A DNA stretch of 62,516 bases from an uncultured Clostridia bacterium (GTDB lineage Bacteria > Bacillota > Clostridia > Christensenellales > UBA1242), in contig CALVJJ010000006.1 of assembly GCA_944332185.1 (NCBI GenBank), positions 1 to 62,516 on the forward strand, read 5' to 3'. Below are positions 1 through 8,511 of this stretch, piece after piece. A program made the translations under genes and the position numbers. Under the pieces are notes generated by a model that saw only the letters and a program-made list of their open reading frames with translations, was not told where the DNA came from and did not search any database. The stretch's first letter is position 1, and each line of letters starts with the position of its first letter.

Positions 1-1
1 T

Positions 2-280
2 CTTAATGAAGGTTATGTTCAAGCATTCGAAGTAGTTGGTGAGGGAACAGAAAAAAGTATACTTATTACTTTCAAATTTGGTCCAAACAACGAAAGAGTA
101 ATTCAAGGTCTAAAAAGAATTTCTAAGCCAGGTCTTAGAATCTATGCTTCTTGTGAAGACCTTCCAAAAGTGTTAAATGGTCTTGGTATTGCAATTATTT
201 CTACAAGCAAAGGCCTAATGACTGATAAGCAAGCACGCCAAAACAATATCGGTGGCGAAGTACTTGCTTACGTATGGTAG
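2..280 (+). CDS. rpsH: 30S ribosomal protein S8 (uS8), 3' part only
   Basis: The reading frame is open from the window edge to a TAG and gives 92 residues, the C-terminal two thirds of S8 (the family is about 130 residues). It ends in the family signature GGEVLAYVW and carries a version of the [13 protein letters not shown] segment that contacts 16S rRNA. S8 binds the central domain of 16S rRNA and, in other bacteria, represses the spc operon by binding its mRNA. The start lies outside the window. Next comes rplF, 10 bases on, behind an AGGAGGT ribosome site, the usual spc order. Confidence 0.97.
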   Translation, partial: LNEGYVQAFEVVGEGTEKSILITFKFGPNNERVIQGLKRISKPGLRIYASCEDLPKVLNGLGIAIISTSKGLMTDKQARQNNIGGEVLAYVW

Positions 281-290
281 GAGGTAAACT

Positions 291-827
291 ATGTCAAGAA
301 TTGGTATAAAACCTATTGTTGTACCAGCCGATGTTACTGTCAAAATTGATGGTCACAACATTACCGTTACTGGTAAACTTGGTACATTAAGTCGTACAAT
401 CAATCCTAACCTTAGCGTAAAACAAGAAGGCAATGAACTTATTGTTACTAGAAATAGTGAAGATGCTAAAATCAAAGGATTTCATGGACTATTTAGACAA
501 CTCATCAACAACATGGTTGAAGGGGTAAGTAAAGGATTTGAAAAGAAATTAAATATAAATGGTATCGGTTTCAAAACCACACAAGATGGTCAAAATGTAA
601 TCTTAAACATTGGTTTTTCTCACCCAGTTGTTTTAAAACCAGTTGATGGTATTAAAATTACTTGTGATAAAAACATCGTAACCGTTTCTGGTATTGATAA
701 AGAACTAGTTGGTCGTTATGCTTCTAGTGTTAGAGATATCAAACCAGTTGAACCATATCATGCTTACGGCATTAGCTATGTTGATGAAGTTATTGTTCGT
801 AAAGAAGTGAAATCAGGTAAGAAATAA
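291..827 (+). CDS. rplF: 50S ribosomal protein L6 (uL6)
   Basis: 178 residues, the normal length. The start MSRIGIKPI corresponds to the conserved MSRIGKxPI, and the C-terminal half carries the second L6 fold with a version of the KGIRY.dE motif (YGISYVDE). The protein sits near the sarcin-ricin loop and the factor-binding site of the large subunit. A strong GGAGGT site lies 6 bases before the ATG. It is the second gene of the visible spc operon, between rpsH and rplR, and nothing is unusual about it. Confidence 0.98.
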   Translation: MSRIGIKPIVVPADVTVKIDGHNITVTGKLGTLSRTINPNLSVKQEGNELIVTRNSEDAKIKGFHGLFRQLINNMVEGVSKGFEKKLNINGIGFKTTQDGQNVILNIGFSHPVVLKPVDGIKITCDKNIVTVSGIDKELVGRYASSVRDIKPVEPYHAYGISYVDEVIVRKEVKSGKK

Positions 828-838
828 GGGGTACTCAT

Positions 839-1207
839 ATGATAAAGAAAGAAAATAAGAACGAAGTTAGGAAAAGTCGTGTTACTAGAATTCGTAACAA
901 AGTTTCTGGTACTCCTGATCGTCCTAGACTTAACGTTTATAAAAGTTTAAGTCACATCTATGCTCAAATTATTGATGATGTCAATGGTGTGACACTAGCA
1001 AGTGCATCAACTATTCAAAAAGATATTGCTAGCAAAATAAATGGAAAAACAAAACAAGAAGCTGCTTTTATCGTTGGAGAAGCTGTTGCAAAAGCTGCTA
1101 CTAAAAAAGGTATCAAATCTGTTGTATTTGATAGAGCAGGATACCTTTACACAGGTAGAGTGAAAGCATTGGCTGACGGCGCTAGACAAGCTGGTCTTGA
1201 GTTTTAA
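839..1207 (+). CDS. rplR: 50S ribosomal protein L18 (uL18)
   Basis: 122 residues, matching the bacterial L18 length. Conserved blocks visible are the basic N-terminus, the RPRLNVYKS segment, an AAxxVGxxVA-type helix and the [24 protein letters not shown] end. L18 brings 5S rRNA, with L5, into the central protuberance. It starts 11 bases after rplF behind a weak GGGGT ribosome site and is followed 10 bases later by rpsE. Confidence 0.97.
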   Translation: MIKKENKNEVRKSRVTRIRNKVSGTPDRPRLNVYKSLSHIYAQIIDDVNGVTLASASTIQKDIASKINGKTKQEAAFIVGEAVAKAATKKGIKSVVFDRAGYLYTGRVKALADGARQAGLEF

Positions 1208-1217
1208 GAGGTGACGT

Positions 1218-1766
1218 ATGCAAAATAATGAAAATAAAGTGCAAAAAACTGATAGAAAACCTAGATTCGAAAAAAGAAACGTTCAAAAAGCAGATGACAT
1301 GGACAAAAAATTAGTTGATGTTAGACGTGTTACCAAAGTTGTAAAAGGTGGTAGAACATTCCGTTTTAGTGCACTTGTTGTCGTTGGTGACAAAAAAGGT
1401 AGAGTAGGAATGGCTATCGGTAAAGCTAGTGAAGTTCCTGCTGCTATTGAAAAAGCAACTGCTTTGGCAAAACGTAATATGGTTAGTGTAAGTTTACATA
1501 ACACAACCATTCCACACGAAATTATCGGCAAATATGGCAAAAGTTCAGTAAAACTTATGCCTTCTAAAGAAGGTACTGGAGTAATTGCTGGTGGTGCTGT
1601 TCGTCCAGTTGTAGAACTTTGTGGTATCAAAGATATTACTGCAAAAGTTTATGGTTCTAGAAACAAAATCAACTGTGTAAGAGCAACCATTGAAGCATTA
1701 CATACCTTGCGTTCTGCAGAACAAATTGCTGCACTTCGTGGAAAAACTGTTGAGGAAATTTTGTAA
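1218..1766 (+). CDS. rpsE: 30S ribosomal protein S5 (uS5)
   Basis: 182 residues, slightly longer than E. coli S5 because of an N-terminal basic tail of about 30 residues. The double-stranded RNA-binding-like N domain has [19 protein letters not shown], and the C domain carries the [13 protein letters not shown] and [12 protein letters not shown] motifs. S5 lies on the solvent side of the 30S near the decoding centre and affects accuracy. AGAGGTG precedes the ATG. The order rplR-rpsE-rpmD is the standard spc order. Confidence 0.98.
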   Translation: MQNNENKVQKTDRKPRFEKRNVQKADDMDKKLVDVRRVTKVVKGGRTFRFSALVVVGDKKGRVGMAIGKASEVPAAIEKATALAKRNMVSVSLHNTTIPHEIIGKYGKSSVKLMPSKEGTGVIAGGAVRPVVELCGIKDITAKVYGSRNKINCVRATIEALHTLRSAEQIAALRGKTVEEIL

Positions 1767-1777
1767 GGGGTGAAAGC

Positions 1778-2353
1778 ATGGCTGAAGTAAAAGAAGAAAA
1801 GAAAACAGTTGCTAAAAAATCTACAGCAACCAAAACAAGCACTGCAAAAACTACTGCTACAAAAAGTGCTACAACAAAAACAAGTACTGCTAAAAGTACA
1901 ACAAAATCTGCTACTGCAAAAAGCACAGCTACCAAAACTGCTAGTGCTAAAGCAAGTAGTACAAAAACAACAGCAGAAAAAACAGCAGAGAAAAAAGCTC
2001 CTGCTAAAAAGACTGCTACAGCTAGCAAAACAGCTGCTACAAAATCTGCTACAGCTACAAAATCTACTGCAACCAAAAAAGTTGCTCCAAAAGTAGAAGC
2101 AGAAGTTGTAGAAGTAAAAGAAGAAACAGTTGCTAAAAAAGCAACAGCTAAAAAAGCTACAAAACCAGAAGTTAAGAAAACTTTGCGTGTTACTCTTATT
2201 CGTTCTACCATTGGATACAATAAGAAACAAGCAAAAATTGTCGAAGCTCTTGGTCTTAAAAAATTGAACTCTTCTCATGATTTAGTGGACAATGCTTGTG
2301 TAAGAGGAATGATCTTCAAAGTAAAACACTTAGTCAAAGTGGAAGAAATCTAG
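1778..2353 (+). CDS. rpmD: 50S ribosomal protein L30 (uL30) with a long Lys/Ala/Thr-rich N-terminal extension
   Basis: Residues 135-191 form an ordinary L30: [12 protein letters not shown], then the helix [15 protein letters not shown], then a hydrophobic strand ending in VKVEEI. L30 is normally about 60 residues; here 134 residues stand in front of it. They are almost entirely Lys, Ala, Thr and Ser (runs such as [14 protein letters not shown]), resembling the tails of bacterial histone-H1-like proteins, with a short Val/Glu patch at about 103-115. The ATG has a GGGGTG site at operon spacing and the frame is open throughout, so the extension belongs to this gene rather than to a separate ORF. 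It is probably disordered and highly basic; binding to rRNA or DNA is only a guess. Low-complexity DNA could vary in length between strains. Confidence 0.93.
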   Translation: MAEVKEEKKTVAKKSTATKTSTAKTTATKSATTKTSTAKSTTKSATAKSTATKTASAKASSTKTTAEKTAEKKAPAKKTATASKTAATKSATATKSTATKKVAPKVEAEVVEVKEETVAKKATAKKATKPEVKKTLRVTLIRSTIGYNKKQAKIVEALGLKKLNSSHDLVDNACVRGMIFKVKHLVKVEEI

Positions 2354-2362
2354 GAGGAAAAT

Positions 2363-2809
2363 ATGAAGTTACATCAATTAGCTCCTGCTGATGGTGCTAC
2401 CAAAAGTCCTAAAAGACTTGGTCGTGGTATCGGTTCAGGCATTGGAAAGACAAGTGGTCGTGGTACCAAAGGTCAAAACTCTCGTAGTGGTGGCGGTGTA
2501 CGTGTAGGATTCGAAGGTGGTCAAATGCCACTTACAAGACGTCTTCCTAGAAGAGGTTTTAATAACAATCTATTTAAAAAGGAATACAACGTTATCAACG
2601 TTTCTGATTTAAAAGATTTCAAGGAAAATACAGTTGTTACTGTTGAACTACTCAAAGAAAAGAATATGATTAGTAAAATTGCCCCTTACGGTTTGAAAGT
2701 ATTAGGGAATGGAAATCTAGAAGTAGCACTTACAGTCAAAGCAGCAAAGTTTTCCGAATCTGCAATACAAAAAATCGTTAAGGCTGGTGGTAAAGTAGAG
2801 GTGCTATAA
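2363..2809 (+). CDS. rplO: 50S ribosomal protein L15 (uL15)
   Basis: 148 residues, the usual length. The glycine/arginine-rich N-terminal tail ([19 protein letters not shown], then GFEGGQMPL) reaches into 23S rRNA; the C-terminal globular part has [28 protein letters not shown] lies before the ATG. The last base of its TAA is the first base of the secY ATG, so translation of L15 and SecY is probably coupled. Confidence 0.98.
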   Translation: MKLHQLAPADGATKSPKRLGRGIGSGIGKTSGRGTKGQNSRSGGGVRVGFEGGQMPLTRRLPRRGFNNNLFKKEYNVINVSDLKDFKENTVVTVELLKEKNMISKIAPYGLKVLGNGNLEVALTVKAAKFSESAIQKIVKAGGKVEVL

Positions 2810-4104
2810 TGATTAGAACCTTGAAAGAAGCCTTTAAAATTAAAGAATTGCGTCGTGCAATTCTATGGACACTTGCACTTCTATTCATTTATAGAGTAGG
2901 GTGCTGGATTCCATGTCCAGGACTAAATCTAGCAGAATTTGCTGAAATTAGTTCTAGTGGATTCATGAACTTACTAAGTTCTATTACTGGTGGTGCATTA
3001 TCCAAAGGTGCTATTTTAGCACTAGGGGTTAGCCCATATATCAGTGCTTCCATCATTATCCAACTTTTGTCTATTGCCATTCCTAGTTGGGAAAGACTAG
3101 CAAGAGAAGGGGGAGATGAAGGAAGAAAAAGAATTGCCTTTTATACAAAAATAGCAGCATTAGTTCTTGCTCTTGTGCAAGCAATTAGTATTGTTGTTGC
3201 GTATAAAGATATTTTGAATACAAAAATGTTTGGATTTGAAGTTCACCCTGCTGTGGTAGGTACCATGGTTACTACTATCTTAGTAGCTGGTTCTATGTTT
3301 ACCTATTGGCTTGGAGAAAAAATAACAAGTTTTGGTATTTCTAACGGAGTATCTTTACTGATTTTCGTTGGTATTTTGTCATCTGCAGGTTCTGCAATTT
3401 TACAAAATCTTGTTAGTATTTTCCAAGGGGATTTGAACCAAATTGGAACATTAGTCTTATTCTTAGTTGCTTTGGTCTTAGTATTTGGTTTTATTGTATT
3501 TATCGATTTGGCAGAAAGAAAAGTGCCAGTATCTTATGCAAAACAAATTAAAGGTAGAAAGATGTATGGTGGTCAAAACACCCACATTCCAGTAAGAATC
3601 AATGCAACAGGCGTTATGCCAATCATTTTTGCAACGAGTATTCTTGCTTTCCCACAACTTCTTATGAGTATGTTCTGGCCTACTAGTACATTCTACGGTT
3701 GGTACAGTCGTTATATGGGAACAGGAACTATTCCATACTTGGTAGTCGCTGCAATTTTGATCCTATTCTTCTCTTATTTCTGGGCAACTGTACAGTTTAA
3801 TCCAGATGATATTAGTAGGAATATTCAACAAAATGGTGGGTTCATTCCAGGTATTCGTCCAGGAAAACCAACCAGTCAATATTTGAAGAAAGTCTCTAAT
3901 AGAATTACTCTATTTGGAGCTATCTTCCTAACCATTATCTTTATTGTTCCTAGTTTGATATTCGCTTCCATTGGATCGGGTGAAAGTTTGATCAACGCAT
4001 TTAGTACAACAGGACTACTTATCGTTGTCAGTGTTGCGATTGAACTAGACAAACAACTAGAAGCTAATATGATGATGCGTAACTATCGTGGATTTTTAAA
4101 ATAA
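2809..4104 (+). CDS. secY: Preprotein translocase subunit SecY
   Basis: 431 residues with about ten hydrophobic segments. Family signatures are visible: the first helix with WTLALLFIYRVGCWIPCPG, the plug region SITGGALSKGAILALGVSPYI, the cytoplasmic loop GRKMYGGQNTHIP, and the C-terminal loop VQFNPDDISRNIQQNGGFIPG. SecY is the pore of the Sec channel in the cytoplasmic membrane. SecG is encoded at 34259-34567; SecE is not in this window. The gene overlaps rplO by one base and adk follows after 85 bases that hold a promoter. Confidence 0.98.
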   Translation: MIRTLKEAFKIKELRRAILWTLALLFIYRVGCWIPCPGLNLAEFAEISSSGFMNLLSSITGGALSKGAILALGVSPYISASIIIQLLSIAIPSWERLAREGGDEGRKRIAFYTKIAALVLALVQAISIVVAYKDILNTKMFGFEVHPAVVGTMVTTILVAGSMFTYWLGEKITSFGISNGVSLLIFVGILSSAGSAILQNLVSIFQGDLNQIGTLVLFLVALVLVFGFIVFIDLAERKVPVSYAKQIKGRKMYGGQNTHIPVRINATGVMPIIFATSILAFPQLLMSMFWPTSTFYGWYSRYMGTGTIPYLVVAAILILFFSYFWATVQFNPDDISRNIQQNGGFIPGIRPGKPTSQYLKKVSNRITLFGAIFLTIIFIVPSLIFASIGSGESLINAFSTTGLLIVVSVAIELDKQLEANMMMRNYRGFLK

Positions 4105-4130
4105 TTCAGTTTAAAATCTATGATTGATGA

Positions 4131-4159
4131 TTGCAAAAATTTTGCAAATATGTTATAAT
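4131..4159 (+). promoter_or_regulatory. Sigma-A type promoter in front of adk
   Basis: A -35 box TTGCAA (4131-4136) is followed by a 17-base spacer and TATAAT (4154-4159) with an extended -10 TGT. It would start transcription near 4166, giving adk-map-infA and the alpha-operon genes extra expression independent of the spc promoter. The promoter lies inside a spurious upstream extension of the adk frame, which also supports the later adk start. Confidence 0.7.
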
Positions 4160-4189
4160 TATATGAGATTAAAAAAGGAAGTTTCGTAT

Positions 4190-4819
4190 ATGAGAATTGT
4201 TTTATTAGGTGCACCAGGTTGTGGTAAAGGAACGCAAGCACCTTTGCTTGCAAAAAAATATGGTATTCCACATATTTCTACAGGAGCCATTTTCCGTGCT
4301 GCACTTGCAGACAAAACCGAACTTGGTGTACTGGCAAAACAATATATGGACGAAGGAAAACTTGTACCTGACACGATCACCATTGGACTAGTGAAAGAAA
4401 GACTAAGCCAACCAGATTGTAAGAAAGGATACATTTTAGATGGTTTTCCTAGGAATGTCCACCAAGCTGAAGAGCTTGCTACATTCGGTAATGTAGATGC
4501 TTGTGTCTACTTTGAAATATCGATGGAAACACTTGCTCCTAGAATTACAGGAAGAAGAGTATGTGAAAAATGTGGTGCAACTTATCACATTAGCACACAC
4601 CCAAGTGAAACTTGCGATGTTTGTCATGGACATTTGATACAAAGAGCAGATGACTCTTTGGAGACATTTACAAAAAGAATGAGTGTTTATGAAAAAGAAA
4701 CAGCTCCTTTAATTGATTTTTATCAAAAACATGGTTTGTTAAAAACCATCAATGCTAATCAATCTGTAGATGAAGTCAGTAACGACATTGTGCGTTTGCT
4801 AGGAGAAAATCATGATTAA
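4190..4819 (+). CDS. adk: Adenylate kinase (zinc-lid type)
   Basis: 209 residues from the ATG giving MRIVLLGAPG, preceded by AAAAGGAAG. An in-frame ATG at 4124 would add 22 residues and lies upstream of the promoter, so it is rejected. The enzyme interconverts ATP + AMP and 2 ADP in the cytoplasm. Visible motifs are the P-loop GAPGCGKGTQ, the AMP-site DGFPRNVHQAE and the long lid, in which C125, C128, C142 and C145 form the CxxC...CxxC zinc site of Gram-positive adenylate kinases. It overlaps map by 8 bases, the usual secY-adk-map-infA order. Confidence 0.97.
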   Translation: MRIVLLGAPGCGKGTQAPLLAKKYGIPHISTGAIFRAALADKTELGVLAKQYMDEGKLVPDTITIGLVKERLSQPDCKKGYILDGFPRNVHQAEELATFGNVDACVYFEISMETLAPRITGRRVCEKCGATYHISTHPSETCDVCHGHLIQRADDSLETFTKRMSVYEKETAPLIDFYQKHGLLKTINANQSVDEVSNDIVRLLGENHD

Positions 4820-5558
4820 CATTCTAACAGAAGAAGAATTAGCAAACATGAGAATTGCGTGTGAAATAACACGAGATACATTGCTTGAAGTGGAAAAACA
4901 CATTAAGCCAGGTATCAGTACCAAAGACTTAGATAAAGTAGCTTATCAGTACATTATCAGTCGTGGTGCAAAACCAGGATTTCTTCATTATGCAGGATAT
5001 CCAGCTACAATTTGTGCATCTATTGATGACGAAATTGTACACGGTATTCCAAGTAAGGAAAGAATTTTGGAAGAAGGACAAATTATCAGCATTGACGTTG
5101 GTGCAAAGTATAAAGGCATGAATGGTGATGCTGCAAGAACATTCCCAGTGGGTAAAATAGATGCAAAGAAAAAGCGTCTGATTGATATTACAGAAAAGAG
5201 TTTTTTTGAAGGTATTAAAAATATAAAAAGTGGCTCTTTTGTTGGTGATATTTCTAATCAAATACAAACCTTTGTTGAAAAAAATGGATATTCCATTGTA
5301 CGAGAATTAGAAGGGCATGGTGTTGGCAAACATTTGCATGAAGATCCAGAAGTACCTAACTTTGGACATGCAGGATCTGGTGCACGCTTACTTGCTGGCA
5401 TGACGATTGCCATTGAACCTATGGTCAATATGGGAAAAAGATTTGTAACGTTTATGCCAGATGGTTGGACGTGCAAAACTCGTGATGGTGAGCCCGCTAG
5501 TCATTATGAAAACACAGTACTCATTACCCAAGACGGTGTTGAGATATTAACACTTTAA
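4812..5558 (+). CDS. map: Methionine aminopeptidase, type I
   Basis: 248 residues, normal for the class Ia enzyme. It removes the N-terminal Met from nascent proteins. The five metal ligands are in place: Asp in SIDVGAKYKG, Asp in NGDAARTF, His in GHGVGKHLHE, Glu in AIEPMV and Glu in YENTVLIT. There is no N-terminal SH3-binding or zinc extension. The start overlaps the adk end and has an AGGAG site. It is followed by infA, completing the adk-map-infA-rpmJ unit. Confidence 0.97.
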   Translation: MINILTEEELANMRIACEITRDTLLEVEKHIKPGISTKDLDKVAYQYIISRGAKPGFLHYAGYPATICASIDDEIVHGIPSKERILEEGQIISIDVGAKYKGMNGDAARTFPVGKIDAKKKRLIDITEKSFFEGIKNIKSGSFVGDISNQIQTFVEKNGYSIVRELEGHGVGKHLHEDPEVPNFGHAGSGARLLAGMTIAIEPMVNMGKRFVTFMPDGWTCKTRDGEPASHYENTVLITQDGVEILTL

Positions 5559-5572
5559 TAGGAGGACATTGA

Positions 5573-5800
5573 ATGTCTAAAGAAGACGTTATTGAAACAG
5601 AAGGCGAAGTAGTAGAAGTTTTAAGAAATGCTACCTTTAGAGTGAAACTGACGAATGGTTTCATAATTACTGCTTATATCAGTGGAAAGATGTATTTAAA
5701 AAATATTAGAATTTTAGCAGGTGACCAAGTAAAAGTCGAAATGTCGCCTTATGATTTAACTAAAGGCCGTATAATATGGCGAAATACAAAGAAGAATTAA
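5573..5800 (+). CDS. infA: Translation initiation factor IF-1
   Basis: 75 residues forming one OB-fold. The core matches the family closely ([19 protein letters not shown]-like [32 protein letters not shown]). IF-1 occupies the ribosomal A site during initiation. A GGAGG site lies before the ATG. A slightly unusual feature is Thr-Ala-Tyr in place of the common xAHISGK stretch. Confidence 0.97.
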   Translation: MSKEDVIETEGEVVEVLRNATFRVKLTNGFIITAYISGKMYLKNIRILAGDQVKVEMSPYDLTKGRIIWRNTKKN

Positions 5801-5815
5801 CAGGAGAGTGAACTT

Positions 5816-5932
5816 ATGAAAGTAAGACCATCAGTTAAAAAAATGTGTGATAATTGTAAAGTGATTCGTAGAAACGGTACAGTTATGGTTATTTGTTCAA
5901 AATATCCAAAACACAAACAAAGACAAGGTTAA
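5816..5932 (+). CDS. rpmJ: 50S ribosomal protein L36 (bL36), zinc form
   Basis: A 38-residue gene reading [19 protein letters not shown] at the N-terminus and ending HKQRQG. It has the full zinc-binding set C11, C14, C27 and H33, so it is the Zn-containing C+ type rather than the zinc-free paralogue. The CAGGAGAG site lies 9 bases before the ATG. Its stop codon is already inside the left arm of the first hairpin of the following structured region. Confidence 0.97.
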   Translation: MKVRPSVKKMCDNCKVIRRNGTVMVICSKYPKHKQRQG

Positions 5933-6060
5933 TCTGACCTTGCCATGTCAGATTAATAGACATGCACAACTGTGCATATATGGAAAGCAATTTCCATTTA
6001 TGTTAAAAAAAACTGCAATCAAGGCGGCTGTGTAGGAAACTACATCTTGATTTGCGTTTT
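5929..6060 (+). promoter_or_regulatory. Chain of four RNA hairpins between rpmJ and rpsM, possible ribosomal-protein leader
   Basis: The 170-base rpmJ-rpsM gap is the longest in the visible ribosomal operon. Its hairpins are: (1) a perfect 10-bp stem, 5929-5938 with 5947-5956; (2) 6 bp, 5962-5967 with 5972-5977, loop AACT; (3) 7 bp, 5980-5986 with 5991-5997, closed by a GCAA GNRA tetraloop; (4) a long bulged stem, 6009-6023 with 6046-6060, whose upper part 6030-6035/6040-6045 is capped by a GAAA tetraloop and separated by the six-base bulge GCGGCT. Hairpin 4 has an A-run on the 5' side and ends GTTTT, so it could be an attenuator. In gammaproteobacteria S4 regulates its operon just before rpsM; no space exists before rpsD here (18 bases). 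Function is inferred. Confidence 0.6.
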
Positions 6061-6102
6061 ACATATATTTAATTTTATTTATATTTTTATGGAGGAAAAC
6101 GA

Positions 6103-6474
6103 ATGGCTCGTATTGCTGGTATTGATTTACCAAGAGAAAAGAGAGTAGAAATAGGTCTAACCTATATCTATGGTATTGGAAGACAAACTTCCAACAAAAT
6201 CTTAGCAGAAACCAAAATCAACCCTGATACAAGAGTAAAAGACCTTACCGAAGAAGAAGTAAGTGCTCTTAGAAACTACATCGAAAAGAATTGCGTTGTA
6301 GAAGGGGATTTGCAAAGAGAAATTTCACTAAATATTAAAAGACTTCAAGAAATTGGTTGTTACAGAGGAATTCGTCATAGACGTAATTTGCCTGTAAGAG
6401 GTCAAAATACAAAAACAAATGCTAGAACTAGAAAAGGTCCTAAAAAGACTGTTTCTAAAGGCAAGAGTAAATAA
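6103..6474 (+). CDS. rpsM: 30S ribosomal protein S13 (uS13)
   Basis: 123 residues, normal length. It begins [14 protein letters not shown], has the helix-two-turn-helix [14 protein letters not shown], and ends with the basic RNA-binding tail ([23 protein letters not shown]). S13 sits in the 30S head and contacts the P-site tRNA and the large subunit. A strong GGAGG site lies 7 bases before the ATG. It is the first gene after the structured gap, so any control there would act on S13, S11, S4, RpoA and L17. Confidence 0.98.
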   Translation: MARIAGIDLPREKRVEIGLTYIYGIGRQTSNKILAETKINPDTRVKDLTEEEVSALRNYIEKNCVVEGDLQREISLNIKRLQEIGCYRGIRHRRNLPVRGQNTKTNARTRKGPKKTVSKGKSK

Positions 6475-6488
6475 GGAGGTATGAATTC

Positions 6489-6878
6489 ATGGCTGAAGCA
6501 AAAAGAACGAAAAAAAGAAAATCTACAAAGAATTTGAATCATGGCGCTTGTCATATTCATGCTTCTTTCAATAACACTATCATCACCATTACTGACGATG
6601 CAGGGAATGCTGTATCTTGGTCAAGTGCTGGTAGTTTAGGATTAAGCGGTAGCAGAAAGAGCACTCCATTTGCTGCTCAACAAGCTGCTGAAATTGCTGC
6701 TAAAGCAGCAAAAGAACAAGGATTGAAGACTGTTGACGTATTTGTCAAAGGTCCAGGAAATGGTCGTGAAACTGCTATTCGTGCACTTGGTACTGCAGGA
6801 TTAGAAGTTACATCAATTAAAGACGTTTCCCCAATCCCTCATAATGGATGCCGTCCACCAAAACGCAGAAGAATTTAA
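6489..6878 (+). CDS. rpsK: 30S ribosomal protein S11 (uS11)
   Basis: 129 residues. Conserved S11 blocks are visible: [50 protein letters not shown] and the C-terminal [16 protein letters not shown]11 lies on the 30S platform beside the mRNA exit. An AAGGAGG site overlaps the rpsM end, and the alpha-operon order rpsM-rpsK-rpsD-rpoA-rplQ is intact. Confidence 0.98.
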   Translation: MAEAKRTKKRKSTKNLNHGACHIHASFNNTIITITDDAGNAVSWSSAGSLGLSGSRKSTPFAAQQAAEIAAKAAKEQGLKTVDVFVKGPGNGRETAIRALGTAGLEVTSIKDVSPIPHNGCRPPKRRRI

Positions 6879-6896
6879 AGAAGGAGAAGTTAATAA

Positions 6897-7517
6897 ATGG
6901 CAAAATATACAGGTGCAGATTGCAAATTATGTCGTCGTGAAGGTTGTAAACTTTTCTTGAAAGGCGAAAGATGTTTGACGAAAAAATGTGCCATGGAAAG
7001 AAGACCAGTAGCTCCTGGCGTTCATGGTGCAGCAAGAAAGAAAGTTACTGAATATGGTTTGCAATTAAGAGAAAAACAAAAAGTTAAAAGAACTTATGGA
7101 CTTTTAGAAAAACAATTTAGAGGATATTACGAAAAAGCTTCTAAAATGAATGGTATTGTCGGTGACAATATGTTATCATTACTTGAAAGACGTCTTGACA
7201 ACGTAGTATTTAGAATGGGAATTGGTGCATCTCGTGCTGAATCCCGTCAAATCGTGAATCATGGACACATTACCGTCAATGGTAAAGTTGTTAATATTCC
7301 ATCTTTCCTTGTTAGTGTTGATGATGTAATTGCTATCAAAGAAAGCAAGAAAGAAAAACCAATGTTTAAGAATTTGAAAGATGTCAAAGTCGTTATGCCA
7401 AAATGGTTGGAATTTAATACGGAAACTTTGACTGGAAAAATCAATGCACTTCCTACAAGAGATGATATTGATATGAACTTCCAAGAACACTTAATCATTG
7501 AGTTGTATTCTAAATAA
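6897..7517 (+). CDS. rpsD: 30S ribosomal protein S4 (uS4), zinc form
   Basis: 206 residues. The N-terminal zinc knuckle is complete (C9, C12, C26, C31, with an additional C17), followed by the S4 core and the S4 RNA-binding domain (RLDNVVFRMGIGASRAESRQIVNHGHITVNG). S4 is a primary 16S rRNA binder and, in several bacteria, a translational repressor. Only 18 bases separate it from rpsK, so the Firmicutes-type S4 leader normally found upstream of rpsD is absent; the gap before rpsM may take that role (inference). Confidence 0.98.
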   Translation: MAKYTGADCKLCRREGCKLFLKGERCLTKKCAMERRPVAPGVHGAARKKVTEYGLQLREKQKVKRTYGLLEKQFRGYYEKASKMNGIVGDNMLSLLERRLDNVVFRMGIGASRAESRQIVNHGHITVNGKVVNIPSFLVSVDDVIAIKESKKEKPMFKNLKDVKVVMPKWLEFNTETLTGKINALPTRDDIDMNFQEHLIIELYSK

Positions 7518-7543
7518 TAATCTAAAATAGTGAGGAATTTGGT

Positions 7544-8497
7544 ATGATGCAAATCGAAAAGCCAAAAATTACTTGTGAAGAAACCAACAATGGTTGTTTT
7601 GCAAGATTTATCGTTGAACCATTAGATAGAGGTTTTGGTCTAACTATCGGCAACTGCTTAAGAAGAGTATTACTTTCAGCTCTTCCAGGAGCTGCTGCTA
7701 TTGGGATCAAAATCAATGGTGTGCAACACGAATTCAGTACCATTAAAGGTGTGAGTGAAGATGTTGTGGATATTGTCCTAAACTTAAAGAGTTTGGCAGT
7801 CAAAACCTTGAATACCGATCCTGATTTCCGTACAGTGATTAAGATCAACAAGTATGGTGCAGGGGAAGTGACAGCAAAAGATTTTGAACCAAATGATATG
7901 GTAGAAATTTTGAATCCAGATCTTCATATTTGTACACTAGAAGATGGTGCAAAATTTGAAATGGAAGTTTTTGTTGGTCGTGGTCGTGGATATGTTCCAG
8001 CTGAGAACAACAAAATTGAAGATGCTCCACTTGGTTATATTGCAATTGATAGTATATTTACACCAGTGAAAAAAGCAAGTTATTATGTAACCAATACTCG
8101 TGTGGGTCAAAGAATTGACTATGATAAACTTACCATTGAAGTAGAAACCAATGGTACTCTTAGTGCTAGAGAAGTTATTAGTCTTTCTGGAAAACTCATT
8201 CAAGACCATATTGGCTTGTTTGTAGAACTTGTGGAAAATATGTCTCAAATGGAAATTTTAGTTAGCCGTGAAGAAGACAAACAAACAAAAGTATTAGAAA
8301 TGACCATTGAAGATATGGATCTATCTGTAAGAAGTTATAATTGCTTAAAACGTGCAGGAATTAGCACTGTTGAAGATTTGATTAAAAAATCTGAAAGCGA
8401 TCTAGCAAAAGTGAAAAACCTTGGAAAAACTTCTCTTACAGAAGTCGAAGCAAAACTTGCTAGTTATGGTTTAAGTCTAAGAAATGATGAAGAATAA
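7544..8497 (+). CDS. rpoA: DNA-directed RNA polymerase subunit alpha
   Basis: 317 residues. The N-terminal dimerisation and assembly domain covers about residues 1-230 (EPLDRGFGLTIGNCLRRVLLSALPGAA, later TNTRVGQRIDYDKL), then a short linker and the C-terminal UP-element/activator domain of about 245-317 (LSVRSYNCLKRAGISTVEDL). The ATG at 7544 follows GAGG by 8 bases; the adjacent ATG at 7547 is an alternative. The position between rpsD and rplQ is canonical. Confidence 0.98.
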   Translation: MMQIEKPKITCEETNNGCFARFIVEPLDRGFGLTIGNCLRRVLLSALPGAAAIGIKINGVQHEFSTIKGVSEDVVDIVLNLKSLAVKTLNTDPDFRTVIKINKYGAGEVTAKDFEPNDMVEILNPDLHICTLEDGAKFEMEVFVGRGRGYVPAENNKIEDAPLGYIAIDSIFTPVKKASYYVTNTRVGQRIDYDKLTIEVETNGTLSAREVISLSGKLIQDHIGLFVELVENMSQMEILVSREEDKQTKVLEMTIEDMDLSVRSYNCLKRAGISTVEDLIKKSESDLAKVKNLGKTSLTEVEAKLASYGLSLRNDEE

Positions 8498-8511
8498 TAA
8501 GGAGAAATACA

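Noticed and set aside
1649-2278. Cys/Phe-rich minus-strand ORF opposite rpmD
   Set aside because: It is the antisense of the low-complexity Lys/Ala/Thr repeat, has no ribosome site and no family resemblance.
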